Notes under the pieces: generated by a model | Told to the model about the DNA's origin: nothing | Database searches by the model: none | Seen by the model: the letters and a program-made list of their open reading frames with translations, nothing else | Source of the DNA: an uncultured Methanomicrobiales archaeon | Lineage (GTDB): Archaea > Halobacteriota > Methanomicrobia > Methanomicrobiales > Methanospirillaceae | Length of the DNA stretch: 64,000 nt | Reading direction: 5' to 3' | Assembly: GCA_949320185.1 (NCBI GenBank) | Contig: CASGHK010000039.1 | Coordinates: forward strand, 1-64,000 | Program-made: the position numbers and the translations under genes | Shown here: one piece after another, positions 33,228-41,879 of the stretch | Layout: each line of letters starts with the position of its first letter | Numbering within the stretch: the first letter of the stretch is position 1

Positions 33228-33500
33228 ATGAAACTGGTGATCGACGAGAACCGCTGCAAGGGGTGCAACCTCTGCACCCTGGTCTGCCCCTACCGGATCT
33301 TCCGGCCGGGGACGCGGGCGAACCGGAAGGGCGTGCTCGTCCCCGAGCTCGACCGGCCCGAGCGGTGCACGAACTGCCGGCTCCAGGGGCTCTACGGCAG
33401 GACCCTCTGCGGTGTGTGCCAGCTCACCTGCCCGGACCAGGCGATTGGTTGGGTGCGGGAACGACCGTACGAACCCGCGAAGATCGAGGTGGAGTATTGA
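33228..33500 (+). CDS. korD: 2-oxoglutarate:ferredoxin oxidoreductase delta subunit
   Basis: A 90-residue ferredoxin-like subunit. Its cysteine clusters CKGCNLCTLVCP and CTNCRLQGLYGRTLCGVCQLTCP are close to two [4Fe-4S] motifs, the second with a long insertion. It hands electrons from KorB to ferredoxin. Its stop overlaps the korA start. Confidence 0.9.
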   Translation: MKLVIDENRCKGCNLCTLVCPYRIFRPGTRANRKGVLVPELDRPERCTNCRLQGLYGRTLCGVCQLTCPDQAIGWVRERPYEPAKIEVEY

Positions 33501-34603
33501 CGAAGCTCGAGTTCATGCAGGGCAACACCGCCTCCGCTGAGGGCGCGATCGCGGCCGGCTGCCGGTTCTTCGGAGGTTACCCGATCACCCCTTCGACCGA
33601 GGTTGCGGAGGCGATGGCCCGGCGGATGCCGAAGATCGGGGGTGTCTTTGTCCAGATGGAGGACGAGATCGCCTCGATCGCTGCCGTTATCGGCGCGTCG
33701 TGGACGGGCAAGAAGGCGATGACTTCGACATCGGGGCCCGGCTTCTCGCTGATGCTGGAGAACATCGGCTTTGCCCTCATGACCGAGACCCCGCTCGTGA
33801 TCGTGAACGTTCAGCGTGGTGGTCCGTCGACCGGTCAGCCGACGATGTCCGCGCAGGGGGATATGCTCCAGTGCCGTTTCGGCTCTCATGGAGATATGGC
33901 GGTCATCGCTCTCGCTCCCGACTCGGTCCAGGAGATGTATGACCTGACCGTGAAGGCATTCAACCTCGCCGAGCGGTTCCGGTGCCCCGCGTTCCTGATG
34001 GCGGACGAGATCATCGGGCACATGCGCGAGAGGATCGAGCTCCCCGATCATGTCGACGTCGTGGACCGACGACCGCTCGAGTCGGGCCACCTCCCCTACG
34101 AGGCGGGCGAGGACGGTGTCCCCGGATTCCCTGTCTTCGGTACGGGCCATCGGGTCCACGTGACCGGGCTGACCCACGACGAACGCGGATACCCGGTGAC
34201 GACCGACCCTGTCCTCCACGAGGCGCTGGTCCGTCGGCTCGTCGGGAAGGTCGAGAATGCGAGGAGGGAGATTGCGGACTACCGTGTCACGAATCCCGAC
34301 GCCGAGGTGGTCTTCGTCTGCTACGGTTCGCCAGCCCGCGCGGTCCAACAGGTCGTCGCCGACCATCCCGACCTGGGGCTTGGCATCCTCCGCCTCCGCC
34401 TGGTCTGGCCCTTCCCCGAACACGCACTCGCCGAGTTTCCCAATGCCCGGGTCTTCCTCGTCCCCGAGCAGAACCTGGGCCAGGTCGCCCGTGAGGTCGA
34501 GCGGCACGTCCTGGTCCCCGTGGTCTCCGTGCCGAAGCTGGGGGGGGAACTCCACACCCCCGCCGAGCTCCTCCGGGCGATTGAGGAGGCGAGGTCCCGA
34601 TGA
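33497..34603 (+). CDS. korA: 2-oxoglutarate:ferredoxin oxidoreductase alpha subunit
   Basis: A 368-residue subunit: EFMQGNTASAEGAIAAGCRFFGGYPITPSTEVAE, then TSGPGFSLMLENIGFA and VNVQRGGPSTGQPT, are hallmarks of KorA. With KorB it carries out CoA-dependent oxidation, or the reverse reductive carboxylation, between succinyl-CoA and 2-oxoglutarate. TTG 33497 is chosen because it overlaps the korD stop and gives the conserved N-terminus; ATG 33515 is too short. Confidence 0.93.
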   Translation: MTKLEFMQGNTASAEGAIAAGCRFFGGYPITPSTEVAEAMARRMPKIGGVFVQMEDEIASIAAVIGASWTGKKAMTSTSGPGFSLMLENIGFALMTETPLVIVNVQRGGPSTGQPTMSAQGDMLQCRFGSHGDMAVIALAPDSVQEMYDLTVKAFNLAERFRCPAFLMADEIIGHMRERIELPDHVDVVDRRPLESGHLPYEAGEDGVPGFPVFGTGHRVHVTGLTHDERGYPVTTDPVLHEALVRRLVGKVENARREIADYRVTNPDAEVVFVCYGSPARAVQQVVADHPDLGLGILRLRLVWPFPEHALAEFPNARVFLVPEQNLGQVAREVERHVLVPVVSVPKLGGELHTPAELLRAIEEARSR

Positions 34604-35388
34604 GCTTCGCCGACTGGCTCCGAGCCGACCGCCTGCCACACATCTGGTGCAGCGGCTGCTCGAACGGCACGATCCTGAACTGCACCCTCGCCGCCGTCGA
34701 GGCGGAGGGCTGGGACCCTGACCGGACCGTCTTCGTCTCGGGGATCGGCTGCTCGTCCCGGGCTCCGGGGTACATCTCGACCGACTCGCTCCACACGACC
34801 CACGGACGCGCGCTCGCGTTCGCCACCGGGGTGAAACTCGCCGATCCAAGCCTCAACGTGGTGGTCTTCACCGGGGACGGCGACCTGGCCGCCATCGGGG
34901 GAAACCACTTCATCCATGCCTGCCGTCGGAACATCGACCTCACCGTGGTCTGTATGAACAACCTCATCTACGGCATGACGGGAGGCCAGGGCTCGCCGAC
35001 GACTCCGATCGGCGCCCTCTCAACGACGACGCCCTACGGAGCCTCGGAACCGGCCTTCGACCTGGTCGCTCTCGCCGTCGCGGCGGGCGCCAACCATGTC
35101 GCCCGGTGGACCGCGTACCACGTCCGGGAACTGGAGAGGGCGGTCCAGACAGGGCTCGAGACCCCGGGTCTCTCGTTCATCGAGGTCCGTGCGGGCTGCC
35201 CCACCAACTACGGCCGTAAGAATCGGCTACGCGAGGTGACGGACCTGGCCGAGTACTTCCGGACGAAGTCGATGCTGAAGGCGAAGTTCGACCGGCTCGT
35301 GGCGGAGGGGCGACCCGTTCCCTCCGACGCGATCGTAGTCGGAGAGTTCGTGCGACGGTCCAACCCTGCGATGGGGGTCGTGCCATGA
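34600..35388 (+). CDS. korB: 2-oxoglutarate:ferredoxin oxidoreductase beta subunit
   Basis: A 262-residue thiamine-diphosphate subunit. The ThDP motif runs GDGDLAAIGGNHF to CMNN, and the Fe-S/CoA side has WCSGCSNG and GIGCSSRAPGY. It overlaps korA by four bases. The reaction is that of KorA. Confidence 0.93.
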   Translation: MSFADWLRADRLPHIWCSGCSNGTILNCTLAAVEAEGWDPDRTVFVSGIGCSSRAPGYISTDSLHTTHGRALAFATGVKLADPSLNVVVFTGDGDLAAIGGNHFIHACRRNIDLTVVCMNNLIYGMTGGQGSPTTPIGALSTTTPYGASEPAFDLVALAVAAGANHVARWTAYHVRELERAVQTGLETPGLSFIEVRAGCPTNYGRKNRLREVTDLAEYFRTKSMLKAKFDRLVAEGRPVPSDAIVVGEFVRRSNPAMGVVP

Positions 35389-35921
35389 GGCGAGAACTCC
35401 GGCTCTCAGGCTTCGGGGGGCAGGGGATCATGCTCGCCGCCGTGATCGTGGGACGTGCCGCGGTGATGTACGACGGTATGTACGCGGTCCAGACCCAGGT
35501 CTATGGACCCGAGGCACGTGGCGGCGCCTCGATGGCGGCCGTCGTCTTCGATGATGAGCCGATCCTCTACCCGAAGGTGTCGGACCCCGACATCCTGGTG
35601 ATCATGAGCCAGGAGGGGTTCGAGAAGTACGGGGCAAACGCGAGGGCCGACGCGTTGATGCTCCTTGACCGGGGGCTTGTCCACTCGCGCCCGAGCTGCC
35701 GGTACTATGAGATCCCGGCGACCGAGGACGCCCGCGGCATCCTTGGAAAGGTAATCGTCGCCAATATCGTGATGCTGGGTGCCCTGGTCGCCTCGACCGG
35801 GGTCGTCTCACGCGAAGCGATCGAGCGGGCCGTGCTGGACCAGGTGCCGAAGGGGACCGAAGACCTGAACCTCCGGGCGCTCCGGCAGGGGTATACCAGA
35901 GGGGAGGAGGCGAGAGAGTGA
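35385..35921 (+). CDS. korC: 2-oxoglutarate:ferredoxin oxidoreductase gamma subunit
   Basis: A 178-residue gamma subunit with LRLSGFGGQGIMLAAVIVGRAA, then TQVYGPEARGGASMAAVV, the family's core. Overlaps korB and sucC by four bases each. Completes the KorDABC complex. Confidence 0.92.
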   Translation: MRRELRLSGFGGQGIMLAAVIVGRAAVMYDGMYAVQTQVYGPEARGGASMAAVVFDDEPILYPKVSDPDILVIMSQEGFEKYGANARADALMLLDRGLVHSRPSCRYYEIPATEDARGILGKVIVANIVMLGALVASTGVVSREAIERAVLDQVPKGTEDLNLRALRQGYTRGEEARE

Positions 35922-37003
35922 AACTGAGAGAGCACGAAGGAAAGCGGATCTTCGCCGACGCGGGGATCCCGGTGCCGGCGGGGCGCGTCGTCCAGTCGGT
36001 CGATGAACTGGACGACCTCTCCTCGTTCGGAGACAGGGTCGTGCTGAAGGCACAGGTCGATGTCGGGGGCCGGGGTAAGGCCGGCGGGGTCGTGATCTGC
36101 GGTGTGGATGAGGCGCCGGCCCGCGCGGCCGAGCTCTTCTCGAAGACGATCAAGGGTCTCGCGGTCAGCGAACTGCTGGTCGAGGAGTGTCTTTCGATCG
36201 CGCACGAGTACTACTGCGCGGTCCTGATCGACCGGTCGACCCGCCAGCCCGTCGTCCTCTTCACCGAGGCGGGCGGGGTCGAGATCGAAGAGACTGCCCG
36301 GCAGGACCCTGACAGGATCCGGCGGTTCGACATCTCGCCCCTTCTCACAGAGCTCCCGGCATTCGCCGTCCGTGACCTGGTCGGCCCAGCGCCGAAGGCG
36401 CTCGGCCCTGTGGTATCCGCTCTCTATCGTGTCTTCCTCGAAAAAGACGCCCTCCTTGCCGAGATCAATCCGCTTGTCGTCCTGGACGATGGGCGGGTCT
36501 TTGCCGCGGACGCGAAGGTGATCGTGGACGACAACGCGATCGCCCGGCAGGGCTTCCGGCAGAACCGCGACCTGACCGAGCGCGAGGCCGAGGCCGAGCG
36601 GCACGGGTTCAGCTACGTCGAGCTCGACGGCGAGATCGGTGTCGTCGGGAACGGCGCCGGCCTGACCATGGCGACGCTCGACCTGATCGAGCACTACGGG
36701 CTCCGAGCCGCCAACTTCCTCGACGTCGGGGGCGGTGCCGACCGTGAACGGGTCGCCCACGCGGTCCGGCTGCTCGCCGGCTCCCCGGGCGTGCGGGTGA
36801 TCATCGTGAACCTGCTCGGTGGGATCACCCGCTGCGACGAGGTGGCGCAGGGGATCATCGATGCAGGCGTCTCGCAGCGGGTGATCGTCCGCATGGCCGG
36901 AACGAACGAGGCAGAGGGCCGGGCCCTGCTCACGGAGCACGGGTACGAGATGTACGACTCGATGGACCGGGCTGTCGGAGCCGCCGCGGAGGTAAAGGTA
37001 TGA
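35918..37003 (+). CDS. sucC: succinate-CoA ligase (ADP-forming) beta subunit
   Basis: A 361-residue ATP-grasp subunit: LREHEGKRIFADAGIPVP, then VLKAQVDVGGRGKAGGV, EINPLVVLDDG, and LTMATLDLIEHYG...ANFLDVGGGAD. It forms succinyl-CoA from succinate, CoA and ATP for the Kor step or the reverse. GTG 35918 has GGGGAGG upstream and overlaps korC. Confidence 0.93.
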   Translation: MKLREHEGKRIFADAGIPVPAGRVVQSVDELDDLSSFGDRVVLKAQVDVGGRGKAGGVVICGVDEAPARAAELFSKTIKGLAVSELLVEECLSIAHEYYCAVLIDRSTRQPVVLFTEAGGVEIEETARQDPDRIRRFDISPLLTELPAFAVRDLVGPAPKALGPVVSALYRVFLEKDALLAEINPLVVLDDGRVFAADAKVIVDDNAIARQGFRQNRDLTEREAEAERHGFSYVELDGEIGVVGNGAGLTMATLDLIEHYGLRAANFLDVGGGADRERVAHAVRLLAGSPGVRVIIVNLLGGITRCDEVAQGIIDAGVSQRVIVRMAGTNEAEGRALLTEHGYEMYDSMDRAVGAAAEVKV

Positions 37004-37866
37004 TCCTCGCAGGGAGAGAGACCGGTGTGATCGTGACCGGCGCGACTGGACGGCAGGGGCTCTTCCACATCCAGTTGATGAACGAGTATGCTCGTGAGGT
37101 CGGGGGTGTCGGCGTCGTCGCCGGCGTCACCCCAGGGAAGGGTGGTAAGGAGGCCGCCGGGGTGCCGGTCTACGATAGTATTCGTGCAGCCCTCAAGGAG
37201 CATGACGCGGACGCATCGGTGATCTTCGTCCCGGCGGGCGCAGCCGGCGACTCGATCATGGAGTCGGCGGCGAACGGGCTCTCGCTCGTCGTCGCGATCA
37301 CCGAGCATATCCCGGTCCACGACACGATGCAGGCCCTCGCCTATGCCCGCCTCTGCGGATCGACCGTGATCGGGCCGAACTGCCCGGGCCTCCTCTCGCC
37401 AGGAGAGGCGAAGCTCGGGATCATGCCGGCCCAGCTCGCGACACCAGGCCCCGTGGGCGTCGTCTCCCGGTCCGGAACGCTCACCTACGAGATCGTGGAC
37501 GAGCTGACCCGGGCGGGGATCGGCCAGTCGACCGTGGTCGGGATCGGAGGCGACCCCGTCATCGGGTCGACGTTCACGGATATCCTCGCACGGTTCGAGA
37601 AGGACCCGGCGACGAAGGCGGTCGTCCTTGTGGGGGAGGTCGGCGGAGCGCTCGAGCAGGAGGGCGCGGCCTCCACCACGCTCCCGCTCGTCGCCTACGT
37701 CGCCGGCGTCTCTGCACCGCCGGATAAAAGGATGGGGCATGCCGGAGCGATCGTCGAGGGGGGCGAGGGTGATGCCCGGTCCAAGATACGTGCCCTGGAA
37801 GCGATGGGTGTGACCGTTGCCTCCCGGCCCTCCGAGATCCCGGCCCTGGTCCGCAGCCTCGTATGA
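37000..37866 (+). CDS. sucD: succinate-CoA ligase (ADP-forming) alpha subunit
   Basis: A 288-residue subunit with the CoA-binding fold GVIVTGATGRQGLFH, IGPNCPGLLSPGE, and the phosphorylated active-site His247 in MGHAGAIVEGG. Overlaps sucC and the following dacZ by four bases each. With SucC it links succinate to the Kor reaction. Confidence 0.93.
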   Translation: MILAGRETGVIVTGATGRQGLFHIQLMNEYAREVGGVGVVAGVTPGKGGKEAAGVPVYDSIRAALKEHDADASVIFVPAGAAGDSIMESAANGLSLVVAITEHIPVHDTMQALAYARLCGSTVIGPNCPGLLSPGEAKLGIMPAQLATPGPVGVVSRSGTLTYEIVDELTRAGIGQSTVVGIGGDPVIGSTFTDILARFEKDPATKAVVLVGEVGGALEQEGAASTTLPLVAYVAGVSAPPDKRMGHAGAIVEGGEGDARSKIRALEAMGVTVASRPSEIPALVRSLV

Positions 37867-38672
37867 GCCGTGACCGGCAGATGCTCGAGGCAGGACTCGG
37901 GCTCGCGACGGCGATCGGCGCACGCGCCGTGGTCCTGTTCGTCGCGGAAGAGGTTCCATGCGGACCGCATCAGGTCCCCATCCTCCGCGCAGGAGAGCTG
38001 GCGCTCGGGCAGGGTGCCACCACCCTCGAGGGGCTGCACGACGTCCTCCTCGAACGGCTTGGAAGGGCGGCGGGAGCTGTTGCCCTCGACGGTTCGACAG
38101 GCGGTGAGGTCGTCGGAATCTTCTCGGACGGCCTGGTTGTCCTCGCCCTCGACCGAGTCCGTTCGAGATTCGACCTCGCCCAGTTCGACACGACGGCCCC
38201 CCGCGGGGTGATGGCTGCCGCTCTTCGGCTTGCCCTTGAGATTGGGCGCGAAGGTCGCGAGGGTAAGGCCGTCGGCACCGCCTTCGTCATCGGTGATGGA
38301 GATGCGATTCTGGCGATGTCGCACCAGTTGATCTTGAATCCCTACCTCGGGCACCCTCCTGAGGTGACCACCATCCTCTCCAGGGAGAACTGGGAGTCGG
38401 TGAAAGAGTTCGCGCAGCTCGACGGGATGTTCGTGGTGGACCGATCGGGGGCGGTGATCGCAGCAGGGCGCTATCTCGACGTCGACTCGAAGTCCGTCTC
38501 TCTGCCGAGCGGGCTCGGGGGCCGGCACCGTGCTGCGGCGGCGATCACCACGCTCCTTCCGGTCGTTGCCGTGATCATCTCGGAGAGCGGCGGTACGGTC
38601 AGGGTCTTTTACGAGGGGAGCTGCCGGATCGAGATCCGTCCCGACCTTGGCGTGGTCCGGAGTTGTGAATGA
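37863..38672 (+). CDS. dacZ: diadenylate cyclase (DacZ-type, DisA_N domain)
   Basis: A 269-residue protein. The N-terminal part (1-130) resembles the pyruvate-kinase-C-like domain of archaeal DacZ, and the C-terminal half is a DisA_N domain: LDGMFVVDRSGAVI at 186-199, then SGLGGRHRAAAAITTLLPVVAVIISESGG. RHR (221-223) is intact; the DGA motif is DGM (Asp187-Gly188-Met189). The enzyme should make c-di-AMP from two ATP. Linking it to the TCA operon by a four-base overlap on each side is notable, since c-di-AMP controls osmolyte and potassium balance and, in some bacteria, pyruvate carboxylase. The Met in DGM may affect activity. Confidence 0.87.
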   Translation: MSRDRQMLEAGLGLATAIGARAVVLFVAEEVPCGPHQVPILRAGELALGQGATTLEGLHDVLLERLGRAAGAVALDGSTGGEVVGIFSDGLVVLALDRVRSRFDLAQFDTTAPRGVMAAALRLALEIGREGREGKAVGTAFVIGDGDAILAMSHQLILNPYLGHPPEVTTILSRENWESVKEFAQLDGMFVVDRSGAVIAAGRYLDVDSKSVSLPSGLGGRHRAAAAITTLLPVVAVIISESGGTVRVFYEGSCRIEIRPDLGVVRSCE

Positions 38673-39808
38673 CCCGCCGCGTCTCGCTTACGCGCTGTCC
38701 CGATTACGACCCCGACCTGGTGGAGGACGCGCTCCGCGCCTGCCTCGCGCCGCTCGGTGGGATCGAGGCGTTCGTCCGCCGCGGCTCCCGTGTCCTGGTC
38801 AAACCAAACCTGCTTGCAAGCCGGCCGCCCGATGCAGCGGTGACCACCCATCCCTCCGTCGTCCGGGCGGCAATCCGGACACTTCAGTCCGCCGGCGCCG
38901 AGGTCGTGGTCGGCGACTCGCCCGGCGGCCGGAACACCGCGGAGCGGTATGCATCGCTCCTTCGTCGCACCGGTCTTTCTTCCGTCCTGGAGGAATGCGG
39001 GTGCGAGGCTGTCTTCTTCGACGAGGCATCGAGCGAATTACCCTCGCCCGACGGTCGGGTCTATCGACGGTTCCGTGTCGCCAGTGCCGTCGCGGAGGCA
39101 GAGGCGGTGGTCTCGCTCTCGAAGTGCAAGACCCACCAGCTCTCACTCTGCACCGGGGCCGTCAAGAACTGCTATGGTTTTATCCCGGGCGTGGCAAAGG
39201 CCGAGTACCACCTCCACTCCGGCCAGGACCCGCGCCGGTTTGCCTCACTCCTGCTCGACCTCTACCTGGCCCGCCCTCCAGTCCTCTCCGTGATGGACGC
39301 CGTCGTCGGGATGGAGGGGAACGGTCCCTCGAACGGCAGTCCCCGCTCGCTCGGACTCCTCCTCGCGAGCGACCACGCCCCGGACCTCGACTTCGTCCAA
39401 TCGATGGTGATGGGGATCGACCCCCTCACCGTCCCGACGGTCCGGGAGGCTGCTGACCGGGGAGCGGGTCCGAGAACCGCCGAGGAGATCGAGCTCTTTG
39501 GGGCTTCCTTCGACGCGCTCCCGGTGGTCGAGTTCGAGCGGCCCGGGGCTCACCTCTCCTCGCGGGTGCCTGCTCCCCTCATCCGGGCAGCAAGCCGTTT
39601 CTTCGCCGTTCGCCCGCGGGTGGCAGAGGACCGGTGCCGTGGATGCGGCGCCTGCGCAGAGAACTGCCCGCCGGGCGCGATCGAAGTTCGCGGGCCATAT
39701 CCGCGGATCCGGCACCAGGACTGCATTCGGTGCTACTGCTGCCAGGAACTCTGCCCCGCCGATGCGATCGTGCTCGAGCTCCCCCTCCTCCGTCGCCTGA
39801 TCGGGTAG
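38669..39808 (+). CDS. DUF362 protein with two [4Fe-4S] motifs
   Basis: A 379-residue protein of the DUF362 family: VLVKPNLLASRPPDAAVTTHP, VVVGDSPGG, SLSKCKTHQLSLCTGAVKN and VMDAVVGMEGNGP, followed after residue 310 by a ferredoxin domain (CRGCGACAENCP and CIRCYCCQELCP). DUF362-ferredoxin proteins are common in methanogens; their function is not established. It closes the fumA-dacZ operon with a four-base overlap. Confidence 0.85.
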   Translation: MTRRVSLTRCPDYDPDLVEDALRACLAPLGGIEAFVRRGSRVLVKPNLLASRPPDAAVTTHPSVVRAAIRTLQSAGAEVVVGDSPGGRNTAERYASLLRRTGLSSVLEECGCEAVFFDEASSELPSPDGRVYRRFRVASAVAEAEAVVSLSKCKTHQLSLCTGAVKNCYGFIPGVAKAEYHLHSGQDPRRFASLLLDLYLARPPVLSVMDAVVGMEGNGPSNGSPRSLGLLLASDHAPDLDFVQSMVMGIDPLTVPTVREAADRGAGPRTAEEIELFGASFDALPVVEFERPGAHLSSRVPAPLIRAASRFFAVRPRVAEDRCRGCGACAENCPPGAIEVRGPYPRIRHQDCIRCYCCQELCPADAIVLELPLLRRLIG

Positions 39809-39840
39809 CGCTATCTCATCCGCCGTCCCACCTCGTTGGC

Positions 39841-40305
39841 ATGAGACGCGCGTACCTCTCTCTCCTCCTCCTCGCCGCCCTTCTCCTGGGAGCGGGCTGT
39901 CTCGACACCCCGCCGGCGGAGGTGGGGCTCGGTGACGTCTCGGGCCACTGGCTCAAGAGCTCGGGTGAGCCCGATATCCTCATAAACCTCTCGGAGAACC
40001 GTTCGGCCGAGCTCCGATTCCTGATCGATCTCGGGGTTGCGAAGACGATCCAGGTTCGCAACGGGTCGTGGGAGCCGACCGGCGAGAACCGGCTGAACCT
40101 CAGCTACCTGGCCCCGCTCACCAACGGTACCCGGGTCCTCTCCCTCGAACGAGACGGAGACCGTCTCCTGCTGGTACGGGTCTGGAACGAGACGGACGAG
40201 CTCGAAGGAGAGACGAACCTGAGCTTCCGGCACATCGTCGGGGATCCGGGCCTGCAGTTCTACCTGGGTGTCCAGAACCCCTTCGCGACCCGTCTGCCGG
40301 GATAA
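39841..40305 (+). CDS. small lipoprotein of unknown function
   Basis: A 154-residue lipoprotein (lipobox LGAGC). The mature part is beta-strand-rich: HWLKSSGEPDILINLSENRSAELRFLID, then SWEPTGENRLNLSYL, followed by VLSLERDGDRLLLVRV. It resembles small secreted beta-barrel domains, with no named family. It lies 32 bases after the DUF362 gene and may share its transcript. Confidence 0.6.
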   Translation: MRRAYLSLLLLAALLLGAGCLDTPPAEVGLGDVSGHWLKSSGEPDILINLSENRSAELRFLIDLGVAKTIQVRNGSWEPTGENRLNLSYLAPLTNGTRVLSLERDGDRLLLVRVWNETDELEGETNLSFRHIVGDPGLQFYLGVQNPFATRLPG

Positions 40306-40354
40306 GGCTATATCCCCCGGGGGGCAAACCTCCCGCCTGGAGACCGACCCCCCA

Positions 40355-40762
40355 ATGACCGGAGAGGAAGAGAAGCCTGGACCAGTCGTCGAGGTGACCG
40401 ACCACACCTTCGAGCGCGAGGTGGAGAAGAGCGAGCGACCTGTGGTGGTTATGTTCTACTCCGAGACGTGCCCCCACTGCGCGACGATCATGCCGTATTA
40501 CCAGGAGATCGCCCACGAGTTCGAGGCTCGGGTCAGGTTCGCCCGTCTCGACATCCTGAAAAACCCCTGGACGATCGAGCGGTTTGCCATTCGCTCCACT
40601 CCGACCTTCACATTCTTCTGCAGCGGACGGGCCCTGCGGGAGACCGTCGGCGCTATCTATCCGGCCGCCATCAGGAAGCAGATCGAGGAGTTCGAGCGCG
40701 ACGGGCCCGAGTGTGCGCGGCGCTCCACCGAGATCCGGTACGACATCTCGGGCTACGCCTGA
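40355..40762 (+). CDS. thioredoxin-fold protein
   Basis: A 135-residue thioredoxin. The active-site motif is TCPHC with Cys39 and Cys42 (the usual WCGPC is changed), followed by PYYQEIAHEFE, FARLDILKNPWTIERFAIRSTPTFTFFCSG, where the cis-Pro is in STPT. No signal peptide, so cytoplasmic. It probably reduces disulfides. The CPHC site resembles glutaredoxin or DsbA-like variants, so its redox potential may differ from standard thioredoxins. Confidence 0.88.
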   Translation: MTGEEEKPGPVVEVTDHTFEREVEKSERPVVVMFYSETCPHCATIMPYYQEIAHEFEARVRFARLDILKNPWTIERFAIRSTPTFTFFCSGRALRETVGAIYPAAIRKQIEEFERDGPECARRSTEIRYDISGYA

Positions 40763-40804
40763 AAAAGACCCAACACTTATCTCGTATCCACGAAGAGAGA
40801 GAGC

Positions 40805-41722
40805 ATGGTTGGTCGAAGGGCTATAGTGCTCGCCCTTGTCGTCCTGCTCTCGGTGAGCGGATGCCTCGATCGTACAGCCCAGTCTCCGGGCGGTAGCGAG
40901 CAGCAGCTCCTGGAGCGAGTGAACGCGCTGGAACAGGAGAACGCCGACCTCAGGGAGCGGCTCGAACAGGAGAACCTCTCGATTCGTTCGTACGAGAACC
41001 AGCTCGCGTTCTATCGGTCCCAACTCGGGGAGGCGGTCGTCACGGTCCCGGGATCGAACAGGACCGCCCTCTCGGGATCGGCTTCGCTCGAAGCGCCGGC
41101 GGTTATGCAGCGTCAGGTCTACGAACGGGACGGGCCGTTCGTCTCGGAGCGGATCGAACAGGAAGGAGCCCTCATCAATATCTCGGTCGAGATCGCGCCG
41201 GGCCGGGGACGGGTGCTCGTCCACACGACTCCGCTGATGGGCGAGGTCTTCCAGGACGCGGCGAATACCGCCGTCTTCGTTGCTCAGGCCCGGACCGGGA
41301 GAGACCTCTCCGGTTCGGACGTGATCGTATCGATCGTCGCCGATGACGAGGTGCCCGCCGTGAACGGGGGATCGGCAGGGGCGCTGATGACCCTGTTGAT
41401 GGTCTCTGCGATCGAGGGATCGTCGGTCCGTTCAGATATCACCCTCACCGGAACGATCGACCAGGAAGGGCACGTCGGAGCGATCGGCGGTGTTGTGGAG
41501 AAGGCAGAGGCCTCCAAGGCGAAGGGCAAGACCCTCTTCCTCCTCCCCCGTGAGAACAGCCAGCTGGTCCGCTACGCCGAACGGACCCGGGACTACTACG
41601 GGTATACCATAATTCAGAGGGTACCGGAGCGGGTCGATGCGAAAGAGTACATCGAGTCCGAGATCGGGATCAGGACCGAGTACGTCGATACCATCGAGGA
41701 CGTGATCCGGTTAGCCCGGTGA
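40805..41722 (+). CDS. membrane-anchored Lon-type (S16) protease
   Basis: A 305-residue exported protein. A lipobox-like SVSGC follows an N-terminal hydrophobic segment; residues 30-70 form a coiled coil (EQQLLERVNALEQENADLRERLEQEN). The rest is a Lon-type serine-lysine protease domain: Ser190 in NGGSAGALM and Lys233 in GGVVEKAEASKAKG are spaced 43 residues, the same as the catalytic pair Ser679/Lys722 of E. coli Lon. There is no ATPase domain, so proteolysis would be ATP-independent outside the cell. TATA-like ACTTATCTC sits about 35 bases before the ATG. Confidence 0.88.
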   Translation: MVGRRAIVLALVVLLSVSGCLDRTAQSPGGSEQQLLERVNALEQENADLRERLEQENLSIRSYENQLAFYRSQLGEAVVTVPGSNRTALSGSASLEAPAVMQRQVYERDGPFVSERIEQEGALINISVEIAPGRGRVLVHTTPLMGEVFQDAANTAVFVAQARTGRDLSGSDVIVSIVADDEVPAVNGGSAGALMTLLMVSAIEGSSVRSDITLTGTIDQEGHVGAIGGVVEKAEASKAKGKTLFLLPRENSQLVRYAERTRDYYGYTIIQRVPERVDAKEYIESEIGIRTEYVDTIEDVIRLAR

Positions 41723-41879
41723 ATGCTCTCCTGTTCTATCGGCGCCACCATGTTGGACTGGTGGCCCGTTGGGCAGGGCGTCTCCCTGTGGTTCACCCGC
41801 AGGCTTTTCTTTTCTCGTGGCTCACGTTGAGGACGATGAACCTGGACCATTGCCCCAAAAAGGGCGTCGGGAGGGCTGC

